From contig ML058505.1 of NCBI GenBank assembly GCA_003013855.2, positions 2,170,001-2,234,000 on the forward strand: DNA of 64,000 nucleotides, written 5' to 3'. Source of the stretch: Liriodendron chinense. Lineage: Eukaryota > Streptophyta > Magnoliopsida > Magnoliales > Magnoliaceae. The notes under the pieces were generated by a model. It ran no database searches. It was not told the origin of the DNA and saw nothing but the letters and a program-made list of their open reading frames with translations. Positions 54,004-63,930 of the stretch are shown piece by piece. Positions within the stretch are counted from its first letter, which is position 1. Each line of letters opens with the position of its first letter. The position numbers were made by a program, and so were the translations under genes.

Positions 54004-57000
54004 TTGGTGCGCACATCATCTCCCCACCGTTAAAAGATGGGTCGGTGGGAAATCTAGCAGCAATTGCAAAGTTGGATCCCAGACTACGGGGCCCACCTTG
54101 ATGCATGTGTATTATATCCACTCCGTCCATCCGTTTCACCAGATCATTTTAGCGCATGAGCTAAAATATGAAACAGATCCAAATCTCAAGTGGACCACAC
54201 TACAGGAAACAGTGGTGATTAGCCATCAAAATTTTCTTGGGGGCCACAAAAGTTTTGCATCAAGCTATATTTTTATGGTCCTTTCATCATCCAGGCCTTT
54301 GTGACATTATCAACAAGTTGGATGGAAAAAAAACATTCCAGTGGCCCCTAGAAATTTTTAATGGTGGGCGCTCAATCACCACCTTTTCTTATGGTGTGGT
54401 CCACTTGAGATTTAGATCTACTGCGTTTTTTGGCTCATATCCTAAATTGAACTGGAAGAACTGATGGACGGCGTGGATAAAAAACACATAGCCTCGGTGA
54501 GCTCCACAGTCAGGGATACATCACGGTGGGCCCCACAGTCAGGGATCCACCGAAGCCGCACATTCCCACCTGTCATTTTTGGATGGGGACGGATATCTGC
54601 GCGCCGACTCTTGGTGCACACAAACATCTCCCATCACTACTCAAGAGGAGATGATCGGTACACTCGGGAGCACCGTAAGTTGTAGTACTCCTAGTCGAAT
54701 TGCGAATTTGGACCGTCCAATCAGTGGATCCGTACATCCCATCGGGTCCACCACACATTCCAAGGACTGCCATGAAAATAAAATTCAACCATAGGTTGGA
54801 TTTCATTTTTGCAGGTTGAATTTTATTTTTGCAGCCATCTACTTTCCATGCCATTAGAATCATATTATACAAATGATTCTTGGAACCATGAGTGATCATG
54901 ATGGACCACAGAAAATTGACCGTCCATTTTGTAGGCTACCGATTGGAGTGTTAGAATCATCCGACTGGTGTGGTTTTTACATGGTGTCGAATGAAATATA
55001 TCTTGGACTCAATTGACGGTCCAGATCAATCAATTGAACTGCCCAAATCCCCCTGATGAAGATAGGAGAACAGTTACTTCTCTTACTCCCGCCATTACGT
55101 ATGCGAGAGCGTGACGTAGGAATGGCAAAACGGGAATTTTGGTAATGAAAAGGACTTCAATACTCTGGGGAGTGTGATGAATGATACTCTGACACTTAGA
55201 AATCACACATGTGGCATACAATTAATTCAAATTGATATTTCTAAATTATGGGTCCAGTTTGTAAGTTCGACGAACAAAAAATTACGCTTATATGAATATT
55301 TTTTACCATCAGATTGTGGATATTTATTGGACTGTAAAAAAAAAAAAAAAAAAATTTAAATCCAATGGTCCTATTTCAACAAACATGTGTCCATGAATAG
55401 GTTTGTTTTTTAAATCTACCTGGCTTTGGACCTGTGGCTTGGATACAGTGGATTTCACAATTCAGTTCTTTTTATGACATGTTTACAAGTTCTGAATGCC
55501 TGCGTATCATTCCTCATAAGCTGCAGAGTATCATAAACTCCACGTGTGGGATTGGTTCTTGAGTTTGGGAGCGGAATGGGTGTACCCCACGCCTCACCCA
55601 AGACGGTGCGGCCCTTACTGTGGGGCCCACCTTGATGTATGTATTCTATATCCATGCCGTCCATCCGTTTTGCTAGATCATTTTAGGGCATGAGCCCAAA
55701 AAATGAAGTAGATCCAACTCTTAGGTGAACCATACGATAAGAAACACTGGTGATTGACCATTAATGGGCCACGAAAGTTTTGGATCAAGCTGATATTTGT
55801 TTTATCCCTTCATCTAGGTTTATGTGACCTTATCAACAGATTGGATGGAAAATAAACATTACGAAGACCTTACGGTGGGCCCTAGGAAATTTTTAATGGT
55901 AGGGCATTCATGGATATATAATACATACATCAAGGTGGGCCCAACGATATCGGCTGCACCGTCTTGTGGCATGGTGACTTCCTTCCCACTAGCATGCAAT
56001 TTATGTTAGACATCAATACCATTGAAACGGTAGGACCCACCCCAGATCACCTGGCACAAAAATCTGGCGGGTCCTATCGGATCATCATGTGGACCACATT
56101 GTTGTTTTCCACAGACAACCGGTGGTTTGGTTCATCAGACATTCTTGGCCCACATAGTGAGCTGATCATACAGATTTTCGAGAATGGTGATCTTCATGGC
56201 GGTTTGTATAGTTTTCATGGTACTGATTTCCTAGACAGGAGGCTTGTTGGCAGGAAAGATGTCACTGTTCCATAAGTGTGGTGCCTGTAGGTGACCAATT
56301 CTCTCTGTTTTATCTGTAATCAAAGGACGCATGAGATCTGCCCACGAAACCAATAAAAAAAAAAAAAAAAAAGCCTTGATTGGCCGTTCATCGTTAGAGT
56401 ACCTCCAATAAGATTTATTAACGAGCGGTTCAAATTGCGGATGCGACTCGGGGCCCCACCGTGACGTTTATGTGTGGTCCACTTGAAATTTGTATCTGCC
56501 TCATTTTTTGGACCATGCCCAAAAAAGGAGTTGGTAAAACGGATGGACGGCATGGATACCCCCCCTGGCTGGATCCTGGGTCGTAGCTAATCCGCGTTCA
56601 TCACCAACCAGCAGCAATGCCACAACTTTTCTTACCAAACCATCTCTCCCGCCAAAATACAAATTGCGCACTAAATCGGTACCATCAAAACCATAAGCCG
56701 CACGATGAAGGTCACCCACATAAAAAATCAGGCTGATTGGCTATCAAGGTGGGCCACACCTGTAGATTATGAGACCTTCAACTGTCCATTGATTCGAACA
56801 GTATGGCCCACCTGATTTTTACACCAGGTGATCTTTGTGGTGGGTCCTACTGTTTTCATGGTACTAACATCCTACACAATTGGCATGCCTAATTTGTTGC
56901 ACCAAGGAACATGAAATTTCACAATATCAAAATATCATGATAATTGGTGCAACCAAACGCGGTTGGGTAAATAAGATGAAAGAAGACCAACCTGGAGAAG

Positions 57001-57771
57001 CTTCTTGGCAAGGTCTATGGAAATGAGTCCAGCACTGCAACCCATTCCACCAAGGTTGTAGCTTTTAACATTCGCCCTCAGCTTGTAGTGATTCACAATC
57101 ATGGCTGAAAGAGATGGTGTGGGATTGAAGAGGCTACAATTCACCACCACTATCCCTATATCCTTAGCCTTCACACCTGTCTTCGCCAGGAGCTGATCGA
57201 CGGCTCCGAACATCACCATCTCCGCCTCCTTCCGTGCTTCTGACATGGATGGGTTCGGCGGAATCGTCAAGACAGCCTCTGGCAAGTATGTTAACTGGCC
57301 CAAACCCGACCTCTCCAGGATCTTCTTCTGGAACAACAAGTTCTCCTCTGTGAAGGTTCCGGTTAGCGACGAGCAATTCATGAACCTCTCGCGCGTGCAT
57401 ATACGGGCCTCATCGGGCTTGTACAAAGCAAAGTCGAGTAAATAGACAGACTGTGGGCGGATCATGAAGTAGAGGGTCACCAGGAAGACGAGTGAGCTCG
57501 AGCATAGGACGGCCGTGATGAGGTTGAACTGGAGGTGGTCCCAAAGCTCTTCCAAGTCACCGATGCTGAGGGTGGAGAGGTGAGCCGACACCATGATGAG
57601 TAGAGGAGCCACGATGAGGTATATTGCGTGGGAGATCAGATAATGGTACCCGAGCTTCACGTACTTAAGCTTCACTGACTGGAGAAAGTTGGGAAGCTTT
57701 ATTTTTCCATTCTCATTGGTTATCTCAATGGAAACCGCTTTGTTTTCTGTGTTTTTCCTTACTTCTGCCAT
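53141..57771 (-). CDS. KCS: 3-ketoacyl-CoA synthase (very-long-chain fatty acid elongase), two exons
   Basis: It condenses malonyl-CoA with long-chain acyl-CoA, the first step of fatty acid elongation on the ER membrane, feeding waxes, suberin and sphingolipids. Exon 1 is 57771-56992 (260 codons) and exon 2 is 53923-53141 (260 codons plus TGA), giving 520 residues, usual for the family. The intron (56991-53924) has GT..AG ends and falls between codons. An in-frame TAA six bases before the ATG supports the start. Two membrane segments are visible (residues about 43-63 and 83-104). The FAE1-type domain follows, with active-site Cys245 in GGMGCSAG, His412 in FCIHAGG and Asn445 in YRFGNTSSSS. The sequence is closest in my recollection to the Arabidopsis KCS4/KCS11 clade (KLKYVKLGYHYLIS, NPTPSLSAMIVNHYKLR). 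The frame is intact with all key residues. Confidence 0.96.
53970..53997. repeat. (GA)n microsatellite next to the KCS acceptor
   Basis: About 14 units, reading as (CT)n on the KCS strand 44 to 71 bases before the acceptor. Confidence 0.9.
54088..54540. repeat. Foldback repeat family A, full copy in the KCS intron
   Basis: Left end GGGGCCCACCTTGATGCATG, right end GACGGCGTGGATAAAAAACA. The right terminus is duplicated (CACAGTCAGGGATACATCAC, GGTGGGCCCCACAGTCAGGG). Confidence 0.8.
54541..55167. other. KCS intron, unassigned
   Basis: 54745-54840 contains an inverted pair AAAATAAAATTCAACC / GGTTGAATTTTATTTTTGC spaced about 30 bases, which could form a hairpin. No gene. Confidence 0.5.
55168..55335 (+). 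repeat. Dispersed repeat family R4 (copy 2), in the KCS intron
   Basis: GATACTCTGACACTTAGAAA, CACATGTGGCATACAATTAA and TTAAATTATGGGTCC words match copies at 168 and 58556. A partial inverse (GCGTATCATTCCTCATAAGC, AGAGTATCAT) lies at 55501-55530, so the family may also have paired inverted ends. Confidence 0.5.
55618..55950. repeat. Foldback repeat family A, copy with deleted right arm
   Basis: Left arm intact (TGTGGGGCCCACCTTGATG, CATGCCGTCCATCCGTTTTG). The right arm has collapsed to GGATATATAATACATACATC-AAGGTGGGCCC. Confidence 0.75.
56450..56570. repeat. Foldback repeat family A, internally deleted derivative
   Basis: GGGGCCCCACCGTGACG is joined almost directly to GTGGTCCACTTGAAATTTG and the right arm, ending AAAACGGATGGACGGCATGG. 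About 300 bases of the centre are missing. Confidence 0.7.
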
Positions 57772-58320
57772 TATTTAAAGAGGGAAATCTGTAGACACTT
57801 CACTTAGAAAGAACTAATGATAGACGTGCTTTTATTCAGAAAGAGGTAAAAGAAGGCCAAATGGCTGCATAGCCCAATAAAAAAAAATCCCCGAATCACG
57901 ATCTTCCAAGATGGGGATTTTAATTGAAGTATGGTTTTAGTTCAAATGCTTTAACAGCTAGTTTGGAATTCCTATGACCCAAAAGAAGGAAAAGGGAGGA
58001 GATGATGAGAGTAGGGGAGATATTGGGTTTTCTTTCTTGGGTTTGGAGAGCTGTTGAAGAAAAGGAAAACCCAGATGCAAAATGGCCACTTGTTTGGGTT
58101 AAGAGCTGAAAAGGAGAAGTTGGTTGGAATGAAAAGACCTGAAAAAAGAAATGGAAAGAGAATGACTTGCGATAGAGAAGAAAGTGAGGGAAGATAGGAA
58201 AGGGAAGGAGGAAGATTGCTTGAGATTGGGAGAGAGGTGATCGAATGAATTTAAAGGGCGTGTATGGAGAGAGATGCAACCACCCCAACGAACTTTTATT
58301 AAAGGAAGTCCGGGAAGCAT
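57772..58320 (-). promoter_or_regulatory. KCS: KCS 5' UTR and proximal promoter
   Basis: The strand transcribed towards the gene is strongly pyrimidine-rich at 58030-58230 (TTCCTTCCTCTCTTT type), as plant leaders often are. A CTTTAAATTC near 58247 could serve as a TATA-like box. A possible acceptor (CTATGCAG) occurs near 57872, so a leader intron cannot be excluded. A 122-codon frame here (58288-57920) has only low-complexity Phe/Ser/Pro content and is not called as a gene. Confidence 0.4.
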
Positions 58321-58555
58321 TGAATACGCCAGCCGGAGAAATAGCCGGCTCGAGAGGCTCTTTGCGGGTCTTAAATTATTGAACCCCCTTCTTTAGAAAA
58401 TTCACAGAAATACCTTCTCACCGACCAATGCGTACTGTTGCAAGAAAGGGTCTACGATACTCTTAAATTGACCTGAATGCCACTAAAGTCTTAATAGATA
58501 ATGAAAATTAGTTTGGATTAAAAAAAAAAAAAAAAAAAAAAAAACTTTGATACTA
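58321..58555. other. Intergenic, ends in a 24-base A-run
   Basis: A-run at about 58520-58543. No gene. Confidence 0.4.
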
Positions 58556-58725
58556 TGGCGGATTGTGAGGATGATATGCAGGCGCTTAGGAATTGCATAA
58601 GAGGCATACAAGCAAGCTCAATTAATTAAACTGTCCAAATTATGGGTCCTAATTTTAAATGTCTCATGAACTAAAAAGTATTCCTTTTTATTATTGGATT
58701 TGTGGAAAATTACTAGATTGTTAAA
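58556..58725 (+). repeat. Dispersed repeat family R4 (copy 3)
   Basis: GATGATATGCAGGCGCTTAGG, GGCATACAAGC and AATTAATTAAACTGTCCAAAT words match copies at 168 and 55168. Confidence 0.5.
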
Positions 58726-58759
58726 ATTGAAAAAAGTGTCCACCGCTCAAATGACACAC

Positions 58760-59290
58760 GACACGGTTAATCTGATTTTGGGATTGGGGCTAAGCAACTG
58801 TGAGTTACACAATTTAGTTGGTTTCATTAATTCAATTAATGTATACAACTTATTAGCTTGTTTTTAGAGGGTGTATGCAAACCCAGAGAAAACCCAAGCT
58901 CTCTCTCTCACAAAACTCTCTCCCGACACCTGTTAATGTAATTAGGAAACCTTGCACCTCTTAAGATACCTCCTAATCCCGATTACACCCACTTAAATAA
59001 GTAACAAACCTGAATTAAAAACATCTTATGCAAAACTATGTAAGACTGCGCAAGACTGCGCACCACCAATTGATTGGGCGATCAATCGACCGCCCCAAGC
59101 GATTGATCGACTAGCCTGATCAATTGATCGCTCAGCCGCAAAACCATCTAGAGAGCTTGCTATAAGAAAATTCACAATACCGATCAATTGACCAACCCTA
59201 GTTGATTGACCGGTGGCTTTGTCTCAACATAAATTTGAGTCACCTATTCCAACAGATAATTCCCTGCTATGTTAACATTTTCCATGGTTT
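58760..59290 (-). repeat. Copia-like LTR remnant with GATCAATTGATC motifs
   Basis: Read on the minus strand it has the same layout as the LTR at about 60990-61659: a palindromic motif array, then GTGGGTGTAATCGGGATTAGG (compare GGGTGTAATCCGGGATTAGG near 61333), then an AGAGAG-rich leader. The promoter-proximal TTATTTAAG near 58995 is a candidate TATA region. The ends and TSD were not found. Confidence 0.55.
59060..59215 (-). repeat. Array of GATCAATTGATC-type palindromes
   Basis: GATCAATTGATC at 59118-59129 is a perfect 12-bp palindrome. Diverged copies lie near 59081 (GCGATCAATCGACC), 59099 (GCGATTGATCGAC), 59182 (CGATCAATTGACC) and 59198 (AGTTGATTGACCGG). Confidence 0.85.
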
Positions 59291-59329
59291 CCTACCAGCC
59301 AAGGTTTTAGGACTCTGGCAACTATTCAT

Positions 59330-59500
59330 GGGTTATGGAGTCGAGTCGTGACTCAGGAAAGTAGGGTGTGACTGGACCAAGTTGGGGCTGACTTGGCCGA
59401 GTCAAGTCAAGTACCCCTAATTTCAGTGCTGACGCATAGAACCAAAATGTATAGGGCTCGATGGGGTCTGAGTTGACTCAGTCGAATCACATATGATTCC
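59330..59500. repeat. GAGTCGAGTC/TGACTCAGTCG-rich repeat
   Basis: Contains GAGTCGAGTCGTGACTCAGG, GGCCGAGTCAAGTCAAGTAC and GAGTTGACTCAGTCG. It is similar in word content to 15940-16000 and 18640-18960. Confidence 0.45.
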
Positions 59501-60985
59501 GTAAAGTCATCCTAGTTTCAATTTAAAAGATCCACTTCTCACAAGGCAAGATGTAGTCATCAAATCATGTTTGAAAGATGATGTAAGAAACATCTCTTAC
59601 TCTTAGAAAGCCAATCTTAACATACACAGCCAACTTCTAATCAGACTCTAGTTGCACTAAAATGGTACTTTTTTTTTTTCTACTAATTTTGTTTGATTTG
59701 AATGATAATAAAAGAAATGGAAGGAGAACTTCAATAGACTCCTTTATTTGATGAGTTGCTACATCCGGCACTCCATCTTATGGATGTGAATTCCCTGCTA
59801 ATCTCTGGTATGGACCAATGAAAAAGTGTCACATGGATGTGTTAAAAGTGGGGCCTGCGATGAAGATAAAATCATCATTTCATACAAGCGAATTTCTCTT
59901 TTCAATTCAAGCTCTACTTTTGACATGCCCACATGACATTTTTCATTGAGCAATTTTCATTGAGCCATGTAAGAGTTATATGAGATTTTCATAACCCTTT
60001 GTTTAAGTAGTTTATATCCTTATTAACTCTTTTCTCACACTTCTAAGTATAAAACATAAACATAACGAAGAATTATATGGATTCGGAGAAAATGAGTGGT
60101 TTCCCAAGGCTCCTACTTTTAAATGTGGGGCCCATGATTTAGTGATCAATGTAGTTTCTAATGGCCCATTGTGGATGAGGAATGCTCCAATCACGCAAAT
60201 TGGAATACCCTAGCACTTGAATCTTTGGCCTTTTTGTGTTAAATGTGGATTTGTGGGAGTCATCCTCTACTCCATGACAAACATGGATGTAATCCATACT
60301 CCTCATCAAGTGAGCCTATACTTGGTAGGTTCGTAGTCGTCAAATGAAAAGTGGGATCACTGACTAGCCAGTAATTGAAATGTTAGCATCACCAGAGGAA
60401 AGTAGCTTTTTAGAGGGATTGGAACTCAAAAGTAGGACCCACTTGATGAATGGTGGGATCTTTGGTATTATAATACATATGGGACAATACTTTCACCTAG
60501 CCATTGATTCAATAGTTAGGAGTCAGGATCATCCAGCCAAGTGTTGTCCGAGTGGAGTGGATAACCAAAGGTGAGATGCATTTGACAGGTGATCTGGATC
60601 AATAGGTTAGACCATTTCTAATACAATCCATATATACTTTCCATTTTTCTTATCATCGATCGGATGGATGGTTAGGATCATCCAATCAAAGTGATCATGA
60701 AAGTAACTGTGAAACAAATTAAGGTAGAAACCACATGGTACATGATCTTGATCAATGTTCTGACCATCTCTAGCATAATCAATATAGATTGCTGCTTTCC
60801 CTGACCAATGAATGGACGGTCCATTTGCTAATCCAATAGGCGTGTACAATGTTGTCCATTTGCTAATCAAAAAAAAAAAAACCACACTGGGACCCATCTG
60901 ATAGACCGCTTGGATCCGTTACGTGTTCACCACTTTGGCACATGGTTGGCGTGTGGATGGGCTCCCTTTTACATGCACATGAACA
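59501..60985. other. Repeat-rich intergenic DNA, no gene
   Basis: 60118-60260 resembles family R3 (GTGGGGCCCATGATTTAGTGA, GGAATACCCTAGCACTTGAA, CTTTGGCCTTTTTG). 60610-60850 has repeated ATGGATGGTTAGGATC and ACCACATGGTACATGATC words. An A-run lies near 60869. No protein recognised. Confidence 0.45.
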
Positions 60986-61059
60986 AAGCAATGGGCTACA
61001 CTCCTGCAATAGTCAAAATGGTGGTGACTTATGCTGAGGTGTGGAGCCATTCACATCAG

Positions 61060-61245
61060 GGGATGGTCGGGCGTCCGGACGGTCAGTGGACCGGGCGCCC
61101 GATATTCAGGAATATGAGACAGAATGTCTCTGGATTGTTCTGGGAACAGTTGGGCGCCCGGACAGTCTGTGACCGGGCGCCCGATACTTGGGAGTTCTTT
61201 TGTGTTTTGCCACTGGACGTTTTTCTATTTGGGCGGGCACCCGAC
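61060..61245 (+). repeat. Array of CGGGCGCCCG palindromes in the second copia LTR
   Basis: Perfect copies at 61092-61101 and 61174-61183. Near copies: TGGGCGCCCG at 61151, CGGGCGTCCG near 61068 and CGGGCACCCG near 61234. Spacers read GGACGGTCAGTGGACC and GGACAGTCTGTGACC. Confidence 0.9.
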
Positions 61246-61322
61246 CCAGTTTGACCGGATGCCCGACTGGCCGCAAACTTAAGTGTGGGGTTTCCTATTT
61301 TTTGTTCTAATTTCAGGGTTTA

Positions 61323-61332
61323 CTATATAAAG
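61323..61332 (+). promoter_or_regulatory. TATA box of the copia LTR
   Basis: CTATATAAAG about 85 bases after the last palindromic motif. Confidence 0.7.
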
Positions 61333-61661
61333 GGGTGTAATCCGGGATTAGGCTATGGGATTAGGGTTTCTATATATCCAATGTGAGAAAAAGGTGAAAG
61401 GTTAGCAAAAAGGGCAATCTCTGTGCATGAGAGTATTGGAGAAGGTAAGTGTATTGCTTGTAACTTTATCTTCTTCATAGTGGAAGTTTGCACCGTGGTT
61501 TTCACCCTTGTTAGAGGTTTTTCCACATAAAATATGTCTTGTGGATTGTTGGTTTGTTTCAATATCGCTTCTAGATTATATTTCTCCATGTTTATCATTT
61601 GTAGGTAAGACCGGAGATTGGATCTCGGTTCACCGACGTTGTTGACATGCTGCGCAACAAC

Positions 61662-61673
61662 TGGTATTAGAGC
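61662..61673 (+). other. Copia primer-binding site, diverged
   Basis: TGGTATTAGAGC two bases after the LTR end; one base differs from the usual TGGTATCAGAGC. Confidence 0.85.
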
Positions 61674-61698
61674 TATTGGTTTAGTTCAAGTGTAAGCG

Positions 61699-62509
61699 AT
61701 GACAGAAGAAGAGAAGATTAGAATTGAGAAGTTTGATGGTTCAAACTTTGCCTTCTAAAAGATGCAGATGGAGGATTATCTGTATCAAAAGGACCTCTAT
61801 ATTCCTCTAGAAGAAAAAGAGAAGAAACCAAAGAAGATAACAGATGATAAATAGGCTTTAGTGGATCGAAAGGCTTTTAAGGAATAATCTGACTCTCTTT
61901 GTCTAAGAGCGTCACCTTCAACATATCCAAAGTAAAGACCACAAAAGAATTAATGCAAGCTTTGGCTACGATGTATGAGAAACTATTAGCGTTCAACAAG
62001 GTTCATCCTCATGAAACGGTTATTCAACATGAAGATGTCAGATGGTGGGGGTGTGGTTGAACATCTAAACGAGTTCAATACAGTCACAAGCCAATTGAAA
62101 TCCGTTGGCATCACTTTTGATGATGAGGTCAGGGCACTATTGATCTTATCCAGTCTACCAGACAGTTAGGATGGTTTGGTGATTGTCGTGAACAATTATT
62201 CAGGGTCTACGAAGTTGAAATTCAATGATGTGGCCGGTCTAATTCTCATTGAAGAATCTAGAAGGAAAGCATCGGGAGCTTTGGGAGCCTCAGGAGATTC
62301 AGGGAATGCTCTAAACATTAAAGGAAGAGGAAGATCTTCGAACAAAGAAAGCAATAAACATGAGCGTTCTAAGTCGATGAGTAAGTCCAAGTGACCAAAA
62401 GACAAAGACGAGTGTTGGCATTGCAGGAAGAAGGGGCACATGAAGCGAGATTGCAGGGCGCTTAAGAAACAAGAAGGAAACTCTCAAGGTGGAAAGGATT
62501 TAGTACATC
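61699..62509 (+). pseudogene. gag: Copia gag, decayed and cut by an LTR insertion
   Basis: The ATG at 61699 starts MTEEEKIRIEKFDGSNFAF, a characteristic plant copia Gag start. It is stopped by TAA, TAG and TAA codons within the first 65 codons; the first two fall where the family has Trp (inference). A frameshifted middle is followed by the open stretch 62176-62394 (LKFNDVAGLILIEESRRKASG). The zinc knuckle CX2CX4HX4C is intact at 62413-62454. The coding region ends at 62509 where another LTR begins. It would package element RNA if intact. Confidence 0.85.
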
Positions 62510-62999
62510 TGTCACGCCCTGAAATTCGGAACCCGAGTACAATAACCCAAGCCCGAGTCTCAGGGTGTGAATTGAAAATTCGAGCATAGATTCCTTGAAA
62601 TTTCATTCCACACATTGCATAACAAAAATAAATCCCAAATATAAAGTTCTTTTCCAATAATATCTCATTACATTGAATTTTACAAGATAAAATAGATCAA
62701 CTACGGTTGGCGTTTGAGTAACACGTGACCATTTGAATACTTTACTCTGTCTACGTCTTTTCCTTCCTGAAAACCTGCAAGAACTGTGGTGATTTTGGTG
62801 AGCTAAAAGCCCAGTGAGGTCATTTCCATCACAGGTAATATTCCAGTTAATAAGAGATAGGATGTGAATCATCAATGGATAGAATTGTGTGAAATATACG
62901 AGGATAAGATTATGATTGATACACTTTATGATTTATTATCAATAGAACACGATTATCATGATGTCATGTATGTCATGATACGTGTGAGAGCAATAAACA

Positions 63000-63290
63000 T
63001 CTAGGAACTCGCTGCCACTGAACATTAGGAACCTGTCGCAAATCAACCATGCTCACCTAACCGGTACAGCGAGGCGGCAAATCAACTATGTACGCCAGTG
63101 GGCAAATCAACCATGCACCACTGATCCAACCGAGCAAATCAACCCTGCTCAATAAGTGAAACGACCAGAACTCGCTGCCACTGAACATTAGGAACCTGTC
63201 GCAAATCAACCATGCTTACCTAACCGGTACAGCGAGGCGGCAAATCAACCATGCACGCCAGGAGTCAAATCAACCATGCTCCTGTTCTGT
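63000..63290. repeat. 163-bp tandem duplication with GCAAATCAACCATGC motifs
   Basis: AACTCGCTGCCACTGAACAT starts copies at 63006 and 63169. Within both, (G/T)CAAATCAAC(C/T)(A/C)TG recurs, about seven times in all, each followed by a short GC-variable tail. Confidence 0.9.
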
Positions 63291-63893
63291 TGTAGTGTAT
63301 AAATGTATGTATATGTCATGAGTTATGAAAGCACTAATCAAGCATGCAATGCATATCAAATTCAAGTCCAATCACGCCATGTATGTTATCTTCGTTCAAA
63401 TAATTCATTATCTAAATATCTATCATAAATTAATAAAGTTGAGAAAGATGTACATCGTTTAAGGTTTGTATCAACGCCTAAGTTATGTTTATCTAGGCCT
63501 TTACCTTGGCAATCCGGGAAAACAATTTCTAGAGAAAAGCATTCAACCTATGTAAAACCTCTACATAGAGTTATGTAGAGAAGTAGAGAAAAATATACAA
63601 TAAGGCCAAGGAATCTAGACGTGGAATTTGAGAATACGAACAAGTAGTGAATCCTATACTTAGGATAAAAAGGAATGAGGACTGAAAAGTAAGTTGATAT
63701 AGGAAAACTTAAACCGTAGATCGAAGAACAACTAGAAGGAATAATTTGAGAAGATTAACAGGAAATTTCATACGAAGAATCACTCATAGGATATGAAATC
63801 CTTCAAGTCCAATGGGAAACAAATTCGGATTTGAGTCGGCTCAGCGAGTTGACTCAATGAGTTAACTCAGCAGAAAATCTTGTCTTCTTCCCT

Positions 63894-63930
63894 TTCTTCT
63901 TCTTCTTCTTCTTCTTCTCCTTCTTCTTCT
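63894..63930. repeat. (TTC)n microsatellite
   Basis: Near-perfect TTC/CTT units, one CTCC interruption. Followed by CAACAGCAGCAACAGCAGC. Confidence 0.9.

Larger units (their letters stand above)
53924..56991 (-). other. KCS: 3.1-kb intron of KCS, filled with repeats
   Basis: Donor CTCCAG then GTTGGT; acceptor ACATGCAG then GTCCAA, preceded by a CT-rich tract at 53970-53997. It contains family A copies at 54088, 55618 and 56450, a family R4 copy at 55168, a local duplication of CACAGTCAGGGAT(A/C)CA near 54510 and 54536, and inverted TGCGCGCC/CAAGAG words near 54600. No coding domain is present. Confidence 0.85.
60990..61659 (+). repeat. 5' LTR of a decayed copia element
   Basis: The right end is fixed by GCTGCGCAACA directly before a primer-binding site. 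The left end is approximate. U3 holds the CGGGCGCCCG palindrome array. ACTATATAAAGGGG near 61322-61335 is a strong TATA box. The remainder matches the solo LTR at 47153 in layout. The TSD is not visible because the element's far end lies beyond the window. Confidence 0.75.

Noticed and set aside
54745..54840. An inverted AAAATAAAATTCAACC pair in the KCS intron as a possible microRNA hairpin
   Set aside because: The stem is short and AT-rich and I see no conserved mature-like segment.
57920..58288. A 122-codon minus-strand frame upstream of KCS
   Set aside because: Low-complexity Phe/Ser/Pro content from a pyrimidine-rich leader; no recognisable domain. Treated as 5' UTR or promoter.
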